Assembly: GCF_003722075.1 (NCBI RefSeq)
Contig: NZ_RDSK01000017.1
Location: 36,350 to 100,349 of the forward strand
Source of the DNA: Methanohalophilus sp. RSK
GTDB taxonomy: Archaea; Halobacteriota; Methanosarcinia; Methanosarcinales; Methanosarcinaceae
DNA length: 64,000 nt
Reading direction: 5' to 3'
Shown: piece by piece, positions 37,555 through 46,150 of the stretch
Numbering within the stretch: the first letter of the stretch is position 1
Layout: the number at the start of each line of letters is the position of its first letter
Translations under genes and position numbers: made by a program
The notes under the pieces: generated by a model
Databases searched by the model: none
Seen by the model: the letters and a program-made list of their open reading frames with translations, nothing else
What the model was told of the DNA's origin: nothing

Positions 37555-38207
37555 TATAAATCTACCTCTGTGCAAAATTGCTCATATTTGATCTTTTCAA
37601 TTCCAGCAACTTCAAAACTACCCAGTCCACGTGACCGTTCACCACCAAGACCATAATGACACATTGAATGCAGGGCAGCCCATAGCAATTTATTATCGTC
37701 ATCACTTAAGTTTCGGATTATGAAATATCCTGAAAAAACAGTGCCTGAAGGTACTGCAATTGTTCGATATAATCCACCACCTGTATTAGAAAGCATATCT
37801 CTATCTATAGACACATGCATCCTTGCAGATGTACTCTTATTCCCTTCTGTATAGACAAAATCAGTTACTCGAATTTTACCTTCCGTGTACTTATTATCGT
37901 CATTGGGAGTGCCAAATATCCTGCAGACATCACAAGTTTCATCTGATAAATCACTACAGCTTCGAATTTTACGCTTATTTTTTTCAGATACTTCCTTTTG
38001 ATCTGGGTCACCTGTAACCCAGCAATTGACATCTTTTAAAGTGCGTATTATCCGTTCTGCCTCGGTTCGCATAACCCCTTTGATATGAGTAGCGGGTATG
38101 TATGGCATATCTTCACTGTTTTTCAGATAGTCAATCGTTGACCCACTGGATTTTCCTGCTGTATGGAAATCACTGGTGGCTCTGAGTGATACTTTCCAAA
38201 TATTCAT
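37554..38207 (-). CDS. Csm3-like (Cas7) RAMP protein, first copy
   Basis: This Cas7-family backbone subunit has 217 residues: SLRATSDFHTAGKSSGS, YIPATHIKGVMRTEAERII, a zinc-type CDVCRIFGTPND, and the closing LGGERSRGLGSFEV. The chosen ATG 38207 follows GGGGGAATAAA and comes right after the cas10 stop. With the protein at 34684-35448 and the tandem RAMP it makes up the repeated backbone of the effector. Confidence 0.87.
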   Translation of the reverse strand: MNIWKVSLRATSDFHTAGKSSGSTIDYLKNSEDMPYIPATHIKGVMRTEAERIIRTLKDVNCWVTGDPDQKEVSEKNKRKIRSCSDLSDETCDVCRIFGTPNDDNKYTEGKIRVTDFVYTEGNKSTSARMHVSIDRDMLSNTGGGLYRTIAVPSGTVFSGYFIIRNLSDDDNKLLWAALHSMCHYGLGGERSRGLGSFEVAGIEKIKYEQFCTEVDL

Positions 38208-38208
38208 T

Positions 38209-40557
38209 TTATTCCCCCTCCCCATGTAACAGATGAGGTATGATCATACGGGATGCCGAAAGCAGATTGTCATTACATAATGTATCGGCCATCCATTCAC
38301 AATCATCAATATCTATGTCACTGCTTTTGCGCTGCACAGATGAATACATGTATTTTATCAGGTTCAAACGTTCATGTTCTGAATTACCACATGTAATCAG
38401 GTCTGAGATGAGGGTTCGAGATTTTTCCCGATAGAAAGCAATATCAAATATCCTGTTTAGCTGTTCAAGATCTTTGAGATCATTGCTTTGAGAATCATGA
38501 GGGAAAACAAATGATATTTGGTCCTTTCCAGGCATGGCAGAACTTACAGCTGTGACTGACATGGCACCTTTTGGTATTTTGATTATGTTGTAATCATCTG
38601 TGCTGGTGTTCTGCCTGAATTCTTTCTTGGCACTGGATTCCATCTCTCTTGCTGCATCCAGCAGAAAATAGATAGGAAAACTGTTATCCGCAATTGCAAT
38701 TCCACAGGAAATGGTTACGGTAGGATTCTCAAATGTAGTGGTATCATAGAATTTTCTTTTAAACATGAACTCTTCAGATACATTTTCAATCAAATGACTT
38801 GCAAACTGGATTACAGCTTTTGCATTCATGAGAATAAGTACATCATCTCCACCTGCATAGAGTACATCAATTCCAAGATACTCAATACCCTCTTTTCGAT
38901 GCTTTACCAGGTTGAGATTCTGTTCTTGATCAAGAAAAGTGGTTATTGAATCTTCCAGTATTTTGTCGAATTTGGTCTTGAAGGTGTGACTCTTATAGGT
39001 ATATTCTGCAGGTGTGCTCGTCTGCTGGAATAATCTACCCATCATGTTACCGTCGATTACCAGTGCACCGATCGATTCACCAAGATGGGAAAGCTCTGTG
39101 GGTATGGAACAATCATGAGTATTCTTGATATATTTGTTGAAAAGACGATACTTCGCCAATTTGCCTTTTTCATCTTTCTCCTTGCATACATTACAAGAAC
39201 CACCACTTGATGCTTCAGGTCTTTTGGCACAATACTGGCATGTCTTTTTTGTATTCTTTATGGGCTGTCTGGATCTTGTCTCATTCTTCCTGGTTTCAAG
39301 TTCATTCTGGGATTTTTCCAGAGTATCATTGAACTGCCCCGCAACGTTTGCAAGTTCTTCTTCAAAGGTAATTACCGCAGCCTGCAATCCATCGTTTGAT
39401 ATATCCTTTACTTTCTTTTCTATAGCCTCTTTTAATTCACATTCATAATCTTCAGTTGCTGGAATAAATGAGAGAAGATTGCCTCCTCCCCAGAAAAGAA
39501 CTGCTTCAGGACATACTTTATGTGCAATTACTTCTTTTGCTGCTTCGAGAACTTTGTCTACAAAGTAACTTCCACCCCTCAACATATTGAGTTTATCTGC
39601 TTCACCTATGAACCCTTGAATGCCCATTACATCAAGAGAAAGAATACCGATGTTGCCCGATATAGGATATGGTTTCCCGAGATATTTTACAGGCCCTCCA
39701 TAGCATACAGAATCATAGAACAGCTGCGCAGAGTTTGCTGTCGGGTCTTTGATTTCAACCTTGCAATCAATTGTGCTTCCATTACCCAGTACAGTAGTAT
39801 GATTCTTTTCCAGAGATTTCAGATCCTTTGCATCACAGTTAATCTCATGCGGGAAAATTTTATCCTTGCTTTTAAGATGAAGATTTCCGTTTTCCAGATT
39901 ACTGTCAATTTCATTGATCCTGTCTGCAGCCGAAGCCACTGTATCTGCTTTGCTGAGCAATCGTTCCAGTTTTGTGGATGTATCTCTTGAATGATGCTGT
40001 GCTGCAAGTTTTGGAATGATTTTATTCAATTCATACTTTTCAACAAGATTAGAACTGGTATTTTCAAGTATGTGTTCCAGAATTTCTCTTGTTTGAGTGG
40101 TATGATGATAATATGGTCCATACCTTACCTTTTTACTTGATGAGCGCGGTTTTCCAATATCATGTAACAGTGCAGCAATCCTTAAAAGAGAAACAAGATC
40201 CTTTTCTGCATAATCGGCCTGTATATCATATTCCTTCAGACATTTCTCCAAATATGACTTATCTTTTGCAATATTTTGAAACAAAATGCATGTTGCAACA
40301 GCCGATGTATTTTTCATGTGATGGAAAAGGGAACATATAGGAAAACGAGAATCAGAACTTATATTGTTGATGAATTCTGATTTTTCAAGTTTGTCATAGA
40401 TACCGTCTGCAGCATCACTCAATTTTTTTGAATTATCCAGGATACCTATGATATCGTTAATGAAGACATCCAGTGATTTGTCACTCCGTTCAGGATAATC
40501 AATATCTTCCTTTATTTTTTTAGTGAACCAATCACTAACCCCAATATTCTGACTCAA
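38209..40557 (-). CDS. cas10: Cas10, type III large subunit (HD nuclease + cyclase)
   Basis: The 782-residue protein is a complete Cas10. The N-terminal HD domain carries LLHDIGKPRSSSKK near residue 130 and YYHHTTQTREIL after it, giving single-stranded DNase potential. A zinc finger CQYCAKRPEASSG...CNVC lies around 440-460. The Palm domain has the intact cyclase motif YAGGDDVLIL (GGDD about 569-572), so cyclic oligoadenylate synthesis is expected; this fits the CARF proteins encoded downstream. It overlaps cas6 by four bases. Confidence 0.96.
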   Translation of the reverse strand: MSQNIGVSDWFTKKIKEDIDYPERSDKSLDVFINDIIGILDNSKKLSDAADGIYDKLEKSEFINNISSDSRFPICSLFHHMKNTSAVATCILFQNIAKDKSYLEKCLKEYDIQADYAEKDLVSLLRIAALLHDIGKPRSSSKKVRYGPYYHHTTQTREILEHILENTSSNLVEKYELNKIIPKLAAQHHSRDTSTKLERLLSKADTVASAADRINEIDSNLENGNLHLKSKDKIFPHEINCDAKDLKSLEKNHTTVLGNGSTIDCKVEIKDPTANSAQLFYDSVCYGGPVKYLGKPYPISGNIGILSLDVMGIQGFIGEADKLNMLRGGSYFVDKVLEAAKEVIAHKVCPEAVLFWGGGNLLSFIPATEDYECELKEAIEKKVKDISNDGLQAAVITFEEELANVAGQFNDTLEKSQNELETRKNETRSRQPIKNTKKTCQYCAKRPEASSGGSCNVCKEKDEKGKLAKYRLFNKYIKNTHDCSIPTELSHLGESIGALVIDGNMMGRLFQQTSTPAEYTYKSHTFKTKFDKILEDSITTFLDQEQNLNLVKHRKEGIEYLGIDVLYAGGDDVLILMNAKAVIQFASHLIENVSEEFMFKRKFYDTTTFENPTVTISCGIAIADNSFPIYFLLDAAREMESSAKKEFRQNTSTDDYNIIKIPKGAMSVTAVSSAMPGKDQISFVFPHDSQSNDLKDLEQLNRIFDIAFYREKSRTLISDLITCGNSEHERLNLIKYMYSSVQRKSSDIDIDDCEWMADTLCNDNLLSASRMIIPHLLHGEGE

Positions 40558-41348
40558 TTTGTATCCTCCTTATTTGTCACCATGAATCCTCCAAAGCCAT
40601 AGGCAGTATGTTTTCCAATCTGCAAGGCTTCACCCATTCCCAGGATTGTGCCTATTTCAGATGGTAAAGCGGATGTGTCGTATTCCACCCAGCCTTCAAC
40701 TCCGCTGAAAAACATTTTTTTGTTATTTATGTTTACATGGGAATATTCCACAGTATTTATATCAAAATCGACAATCTCGGCATCTGATTCAGTTATATCT
40801 TCACCGACATGGAATGGATAGTTGTTCGTATCGTGATATTTTGCAATACGATTGTAAGCACGAATGCTAGACCTGAGAATAGTGTTAAAGGACGGTATTA
40901 TCTCCATGTCCTGATTGCTTGTGAGATGGAGGGGTGAAACAGTAGCTATTCTGACTGTATCCTTTGTATTAATCGGTTTGATATTCTGGTTGTAGGCTTT
41001 TATGAAATCGATTTTGTATTTTTGTCCACCAAAATGAGTATTCTTTTCATTCTTTTTGATAGAAGAGAGGATCTTAGGTGCAAATTTCTTTTTATCGCCA
41101 TAGAGACGTATTATCCCCCTGATTTTCTGTTTATCTGCAAAAGCAAGAATTGAATATGGCCTGACACCTGTTTTTTCTTTGAACACCATAAAATACGGAC
41201 ACTTCTCTGTATCCTTGCAACCTTCACACTTTTTATTCGTGTCACATTTCATGCTATAGCCAAGCCAGCCTCTGAATACACTACCTATGAACTTCTTCTT
41301 GACATTTTGCTTAGTGGATATATCCACCTGTACAACCGTGGTTATCAT
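40554..41348 (-). CDS. cas6: Cas6, CRISPR RNA endoribonuclease
   Basis: The 264-residue RAMP protein is the first gene of the operon. It has FIGSVFRGWLGYSMKC near the N-terminus, a cysteine-rich CEGCKDTEKCPYFMVF, and the C-terminal Cas6 glycine-rich loop LGMGEALQIGKHTAYGFGGF. Cas6 cuts the repeat RNA to release crRNAs of both arrays. The Cys-rich insert resembles Cas6 proteins of the Cas6/DUF2276-type group found in methanogens. The ATG at 41348 follows AGGATGTC. Confidence 0.88.
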   Translation of the reverse strand: MITTVVQVDISTKQNVKKKFIGSVFRGWLGYSMKCDTNKKCEGCKDTEKCPYFMVFKEKTGVRPYSILAFADKQKIRGIIRLYGDKKKFAPKILSSIKKNEKNTHFGGQKYKIDFIKAYNQNIKPINTKDTVRIATVSPLHLTSNQDMEIIPSFNTILRSSIRAYNRIAKYHDTNNYPFHVGEDITESDAEIVDFDINTVEYSHVNINNKKMFFSGVEGWVEYDTSALPSEIGTILGMGEALQIGKHTAYGFGGFMVTNKEDTN

Positions 41349-41434
41349 GACATCCTAAATAATAAAAAGAGGAATCATATAAACTTATTGCATTAATTCT
41401 GTACAGGGAGTTATTTCTACATGAATTAATGCAA
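41349..41434 (-). promoter_or_regulatory. cas operon promoter with inverted repeat
   Basis: On the minus strand a TATA-like TTTATATGA lies at about 41374-41383, roughly 30 nt before the cas6 ATG. Directly upstream is a perfect 12-bp inverted repeat, TTGCATTAATTC (41388-41399) and GAATTAATGCAA (41423-41434). Inside its 23-nt spacer is TGTACAG (41400-41406), the half-site of the leader palindromes. A repressor or activator of cas expression is expected to bind here. Inference from layout. Confidence 0.6.
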
Positions 41435-41499
41435 TGAACGCAACTATATGACTTTAAATCATGAATACGTCATAGGTTTAATTCGATCAATGAACTATG

Positions 41500-41799
41500 T
41501 GTACAGACCTTTATAAGGGGTTGAGCAAAAAGAAGGTCTGTACACACAAATTATCATTTTAAGCCAATGGTAAGTTCAATTTAACCTCAAAAGGACATTA
41601 AATATTCATCAATATTTTTATTATGAAGCCTTCAGATAGTGTTTTACTTGTTGTAACAGTGTTACATTTTATGGTCTCTCCTGCTATCGATTGTACAGAC
41701 CTTTTTAAAGGGTATTGACAAATTGAGGTCTGTACACTACCCCCTCAAAAAGAAGTGTTCTAATGCCTCCAAAAGTAATTTAAAGGAAAAAAACATAGG
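41500..41799 (+). promoter_or_regulatory. Leader of CRISPR array 2 with two palindromes
   Basis: These 300 bp run from an outer palindrome (41500-41544) to the first repeat of array 2 and match the array 1 leader in inverted orientation with few differences. The inner palindrome is 41692-41736; both have arms TGTACAGACCT and AGGTCTGTACA. A third short palindrome, TGTAACA-G-TGTTACA (41652-41666), is perfect here and has one mismatch in leader 1. A TATA-like AATTTAAAGG lies near 41777-41786. Confidence 0.9.
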
Positions 41800-43348
41800 G
41801 TTGAAAGTAGCTCCCGAGAAAATAGGGAATGGTAACCTCAAATCAATATAGAATTTCTTGAGGGCATCTCTTGTTGAAAGTAGCTCCCGAGAAAATAGGG
41901 AATGGTAACATGATACACTTTTAACTGTTCGTCCGGTTGGACGTGTTGAAAGTAGCTCCCGAGAAAATAGGGAATGGTAACAAAATCCATCGCGTCATTT
42001 TGATCTGAAGTAAGATGTGTTGAAAGTAGCTCCCGAGAAAATAGGGAATGGTAACCTCGATATAGTCGTGGCTACTGTAACAGAATCCGATAGTTGAAAG
42101 TAGCTCCCGAGAAAATAGGGAATGGTAACGTATCTGCATGCACCGAATTGGCCTTCGAAGAACTCTTTTTGTTGAAAGTAGCTCCCGAGAAAATAGGGAA
42201 TGGTAACAAACAATAGTTGGAAACTGTTGCATAAACAAATTTGGTTGAAAGTAGCTCCCGAGAAAATAGGGAATGGTAACCTTACGGTATTCTATATCTC
42301 CTGCCTCACGTTCTGTGTTAGAGTTGAAAGTAGCTCCCGAGAAAATAGGGAATGGTAACTCGTGATGCACCCAGTTTCTTCAATTCATTGAGTCTCTTGG
42401 GTTGAAAGTAGCTCCCGAGAAAATAGGGAATGGTAACGGTGATTGCTTCTATTTGGTACTTTGTTCTTATTGATGTTGAAAGTAGCTCCCGAGAAAATAG
42501 GGAATGGTAACACTGGAAAATCAACATTGGTCAGAAAACTGATTGGTGAGTTGAAAGTAGCTCCCGAGAAAATAGGGAATGGTAACTCGTGATGCACCCA
42601 GTTTCTTCAATTCATTGAGTCTCTTGGGTTGAAAGTAGCTCCCGAGAAAATAGGGAATGGTAACTAGATATGCCGTGTATTCAATTACATATTTCATTCT
42701 TGTGTGTTGAAAGTAGCTCCCGAGAAAATAGGGAATGGTAACCGATACCATGCGGGCCGAGGCCGAAAAACTGCAGAAGTTGAAAGTAGCTCCCGAGAAA
42801 ATAGGGAATGGTAACCCCATGTGTCTGTTTCTCCACATAACTTACATGTAAAATCAGTTGAAAGTAGCTCCCGAGAAAATAGGGAATGGTAACACCTGCG
42901 TTAATTCCTGTTTCTTAGATTTAACCTGATCGAGTTGTTGAAAGTAGCTCCCGAGAAAATAGGGAATGGTAACCAATCATCATTTTGATAAACATCGAAA
43001 TATATTCTATGTTGAAAGTAGCTCCCGAGAAAATAGGGAATGGTAACTCCTGACCAAGTACCATGTTTCCGTCAGTCATCCTGAAAGTTGAAAGTAGCTC
43101 CCGAGAAAATAGGGAATGGTAACTTGTTTCACCAGGTGGCTGGTATTTCGTTCCTGCAATGTGTTGAAAGTAGCTCCCGAGAAAATAGGGAATGGTAACC
43201 CTTGTCTACTGCTTCACCATAGATTGGTGAAAAATGTTGAAAGTAGCTCCCGAGAAAATAGGGAATGGTAACTTGTTTCACCAGGTGGCTGGTATTTCGT
43301 TCCTGCAATGTGTTGAAAGTAGCTCCCGAGAAAATAGGGAATGGTAAC
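41800..43348 (+). CRISPR. CRISPR array 2, 21 repeats and 20 spacers
   Basis: I count 21 copies of the same 37-nt repeat as array 1, here in crRNA orientation on the plus strand (starting GTTGAAAGTAGC, ending GGAATGGTAAC). The spacers are 35-43 nt. Two spacers occur twice: 42360-42400 equals 42587-42627, and 43124-43162 equals 43273-43311, so 18 are distinct. All repeats look identical. The leader is on the left, so the array is transcribed rightward, away from the cas genes. Confidence 0.99.
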
Positions 43349-44081
43349 TTTTCAGCAGGCTGTTTGCATTGTATCCCCAGTTTGACAGTTTCTACTCTAT
43401 CTTGAAGAGAATGGCTTCTCTTTCAACCCAAAATTTTCATTTTTTTGTCAGGAAAAGCTATTTGACAGTTCAAACAATTTCATGTGAAAAACTCCGATTT
43501 CATCGGTTTTCCTTTAAAATGGATGCAATTTTCAAGAAACTTGGCCTGAATTTACTCGCTGAACCCTTATGTTCATAAGAATAATGCTCATCTGTCAAAT
43601 TCCATTAAGCTATTTTTGGATATTTTTTGCTTGAAAACAAAATGAAATTGATCTAAGAGGCTTATTTAGAAGATTCAACAATGCTGTCAAATTCTTTGTC
43701 CAAAAAATGGGCAAAAATCAGAAAAAACACAATCCAATGACTTATGTGATACTGTCAAATCAATGGGGCAAAAAATGGATAAAATTATAAAAACAAGCAT
43801 GGAAGAAAGAAAAGATGCTAGCGAACGATTAGAAGAAAAAAGATAAACATAGAGATTAGAATAGAACCTAAAAAGAGAGACATTCAGTTGATTAAAAATA
43901 AAACTGTCAAAGTTGGGCTCAACGATAGAAAGATGGTGGAAATCTATTTTTCAGACTGATATGATAGGTTGAAAATAAGGAATATTTCCACAATAATAAT
44001 TCAACATTCAACAATACCGCAGATAAAAGATGAATGTAATAAAATCAATTCTAAAAGGAGGGCTTTGTACTGCAAGCAAAA
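43349..44081. other. Gene-free region after array 2 with repeated TTTGACAGT motif
   Basis: No convincing gene is seen in these 733 bp. The motif TTTGACAGTT occurs at 43381-43390 and 43461-43470. Its reverse form (CTGTCAAA) occurs near 43592, 43684, 43752 and 43904. The first part also holds CTTTCAACC, recalling the end of a reverse-oriented CRISPR repeat, near 43420. A 69-codon frame at 43369-43578 is not supported by a ribosome site. The region may be decayed mobile or CRISPR-flanking sequence. Confidence 0.6.
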
Positions 44082-44153
44082 AGCCTCGGGCGGGATTCGA
44101 ACCCGCGACCTCGTCCTTACCAAGGACGCACTACACCCCTAAGCCACCGAGGC
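44082..44153 (-). tRNA. trnT: tRNA-Thr (anticodon GGT)
   Basis: The minus strand forms a complete cloverleaf: acceptor GCCTCGG paired with CCGAGGC, anticodon arm CGTCC-TTGGTAA-GGACG with anticodon GGT, and T arm GCGGG-TTCGAAT-CCCGC. The 3' CCA is not encoded, as usual for archaea. No intron is present. The gene lies at the boundary between the CRISPR region and the core region; tRNA genes are common integration sites, but no attachment repeat was found. Confidence 0.96.
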
Positions 44154-44223
44154 ACGCTTTTCTTGACTGCGACCCCTCAATAGGAGTGATCCCATAATAA
44201 GTTTTCGGTTTTCCGGATTCGGT

Positions 44224-44742
44224 TCAGAGCAGCCAGCGCCCATCTGCAGGGAAGCGTTCTTTGATCCACATGAGCGTGTCATTGTGGTGCACAATACGAT
44301 AGGTCCTTGAGAGATATTCCCGACTGCCAAAAAGGGGATCATCGGATTCCATCTGTATGGTGTCAAAGTCCCTGCGGGTTTCCATGCCGTAATTACGCAG
44401 GATCTTACCAATCGGTATATCGGCACGCATCATGTCCCTGCGAACCTCTGCTGGCATACGGCCAATCGGAGAGAGGGAAACCGCATGAACATAAGGGACA
44501 CCATCCGATACCAATCGCACGGTGCGATGATTCACTTCTTCACCCACATCCACATCCAAAAGCCCGGCCATCTCCTCATCGGCTTTTACAAGATGCTGAT
44601 CCTCGGTAATCACCTCAACTTCGTGGCGTGTCATGATCTCCAGCAGGAAGGTGACAGAACCATCGGTGCCTGCACAGACACGCAGGCATGTGGGAATCTC
44701 AAAAGCCTTGAGATCCTTAAGAAAGTCGCGATTGACAAACAC
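44224..44742 (-). CDS. Chorismate pyruvate-lyase (DUF98)
   Basis: This 172-residue soluble protein matches the archaeal DUF98/UbiC-like family, which converts chorismate to 4-hydroxybenzoate, a precursor in methanopterin synthesis in methanogens (MJ0807 type). Recognisable parts are LRVCAGTDGSVTFLLEIMTRHEVEV, given by its core GTDGSVTFLLE, and VPYVHAVSLSPIGRMP and REYLSRTYRIVH. The start is a GTG at 44742 after AGGATC. It follows the DUF5611-like gene by 11 nt, so they are probably co-transcribed. Confidence 0.8.
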   Translation of the reverse strand: MFVNRDFLKDLKAFEIPTCLRVCAGTDGSVTFLLEIMTRHEVEVITEDQHLVKADEEMAGLLDVDVGEEVNHRTVRLVSDGVPYVHAVSLSPIGRMPAEVRRDMMRADIPIGKILRNYGMETRRDFDTIQMESDDPLFGSREYLSRTYRIVHHNDTLMWIKERFPADGRWLL

Positions 44743-44753
44743 GTATGATCCTG

Positions 44754-45065
44754 TTATTTGGAAACTGCCTTCTTGGCGTTCTTAACTCTTTCCTTGGCAG
44801 TGTAACCAGTTGCCTTATAGAGAAAATCGCGGAATCTCTTGTTGGTATCAAGGATAACCTCATCAGAGACACCTTCGGCGTCAGAATTCGTGTCAACTGC
44901 AAGTTTTTTACCGTTCAGCCACACAGAAAGTTCCTTCATAACACCGTATGAAGTAACTAATTTATCTCCTTCTCTGGATATGTCGGAAGGGAAACATTCC
45001 TCAAGCGCTTCATAGATACGTTCAATATCAGGGGAATGATCACGTTTTAATTTGTATTCCTGCAT
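44754..45065 (-). CDS. Conserved methanogen protein (DUF5611-like)
   Basis: The protein has 103 residues: MQEYKLKRDHSPDIERIYEAL, then a beta-rich middle (KLVTSYGVMKELSVWLNGKKLAVDT) and a basic tail (AKERVKNAKKAVSK). I read it as the DUF5611 family of Methanosarcinales, function unknown. It precedes the DUF98 gene in an apparent operon. Its promoter would lie in the 250-bp gap that also holds the candidate small RNA on the other strand. Confidence 0.7.
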   Translation of the reverse strand: MQEYKLKRDHSPDIERIYEALEECFPSDISREGDKLVTSYGVMKELSVWLNGKKLAVDTNSDAEGVSDEVILDTNKRFRDFLYKATGYTAKERVKNAKKAVSK

Positions 45066-45216
45066 GTCAATCGATTAATTACATACCGGCAGACATGGAT
45101 AAATGTTTTGGTCTCAGAAATGAATTGAGTCTTAACCGTGTAAAAAACAAATATGTAAACTATAATCATTCATATATAAGAAAAATATTTAAATACCATA
45201 ATACCGTAGTGCACCT

Positions 45217-45302
45217 AGTAATGAGCAAGGCTGAAAAGCAGCTTTCATATCGTACCACCACCATACCACCAATCTGCTTTTTTTACGATACCTTGCTCAT
45301 TA
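45217..45302 (+). ncRNA. Candidate structured small RNA
   Basis: A clean archaeal TATA box, ATTTAAATA (about 45187-45195), predicts a plus-strand start near 45217. There begins a 12-bp perfect inverted repeat: TAATGAGCAAGG (45219-45230) with CCTTGCTCATTA (45291-45302). Inside, AAAGCAG and ATCGTA are followed, in the same order, by CTGCTTT and TACGAT, a pseudoknot-like pattern. The loop is a run of CCACC units. No frame of length occupies it. A T-run (45277-45283) could alternatively end the transcript early. No known RNA family is recognised. Confidence 0.5.
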
Positions 45303-45316
45303 TCTGATTGTGAAAA

Positions 45317-46015
45317 TTACTCCTTGCCAACTATCTTGCGCCCTTTTTCTCCCACAATTACTACACGGGGCACCTTTTCTACAACAATAGCGGCAAGGTT
45401 TTCCATATCCTCCCAGGCAGGCACAGGCGAGGTATATCCTGCAAAAGGAAGATCAAAGTCGGGATTGCTTAAGAATTGATAAAGAAGTACCTCAGAAGCT
45501 CCTTCCATAACAGGCAACATCCTCTTCACGGATTCTTCAGTAACATATCCGGGAATTACACGAACCCAGAGTCGCAACCACCTGGTTTTAGCAATATCTA
45601 TCGATGTTTTGAGGTTTGCTAAATATTGTTCTACCCTTTTGGAGGAAATGCCTGTAAGTTCCTCAATTGCTGCCGTGTCTTCAAGTGGGGCCTTCAATTC
45701 CAGAACAAAACCTTTTACAAAAGGCAGAGATTGCTCCAGTACATCGGGTTTCATTCCATCCGACTTTAGAATAATCTCCATACCCATTGAATGCAACCGC
45801 TCAATCAACGGGATTAAATCCTTCTGGAGTGTGGGTTCGGCCCCTCCGATAAAAACCTTTTTTGCAGCTGAATTCTTAACAAAGTCAACAACTTCATCTA
45901 TACTGTATTCCTCAAAGGGTTGCCTGATATGAATACAATAGGGACATTTCAGGTTACATCCAAAAAAGTCCAGACGTACCTGTTCCCCTTTTAATCCCAT
46001 ATTGATAAGTCGCAT
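45317..46015 (-). CDS. Radical SAM protein (activating-enzyme-like)
   Basis: The protein has 232 residues from ATG 46015 (behind GAGTGGGAATATAAA) and starts MRLINMGLKGEQVRLDFFGC. The 4Fe-4S cluster motif is CNLKCPYC, a CxxxCxxC spacing, followed by the SAM-binding GGAEPTLQ. It looks like a short pyruvate formate-lyase-activating-enzyme-type radical SAM protein. The substrate is not known. It is alone on its strand; the candidate small RNA lies just past its stop. Confidence 0.82.
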   Translation of the reverse strand: MRLINMGLKGEQVRLDFFGCNLKCPYCIHIRQPFEEYSIDEVVDFVKNSAAKKVFIGGAEPTLQKDLIPLIERLHSMGMEIILKSDGMKPDVLEQSLPFVKGFVLELKAPLEDTAAIEELTGISSKRVEQYLANLKTSIDIAKTRWLRLWVRVIPGYVTEESVKRMLPVMEGASEVLLYQFLSNPDFDLPFAGYTSPVPAWEDMENLAAIVVEKVPRVVIVGEKGRKIVGKE

Positions 46016-46150
46016 TTTATATTCCCACTCAAAACAATAAATGTTGAAGTATATCAAACTTTCTAAAATTGAATTGCACCTGTAAGCATGGACAAATTAT
46101 AATACCAGAAAAACCAATTTAGCCCCAAGATATACGTTGCGGGTGAACTA

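Noticed and set aside
28970..41544. The leader palindromes as terminal inverted repeats of a transposon carrying the cas genes
   Set aside because: No transposase is present, the palindromes occur twice in each leader, and homology continues inward to the arrays, so duplicated leaders explain it better.
41921..42838. Open frames on the minus strand through array 2 with the same recurring peptides
   Set aside because: Repeat translation artefacts.
43369..43578. A 69-codon frame after array 2
   Set aside because: No ribosome site, biased Phe/Ser/Lys composition, and it lies in a region with array-like remnants and repeats.
44082..44153. The tRNA-Thr gene as an integration site for the defence island
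   Set aside because: No repeated 3' tRNA fragment or integrase gene was found in the window.
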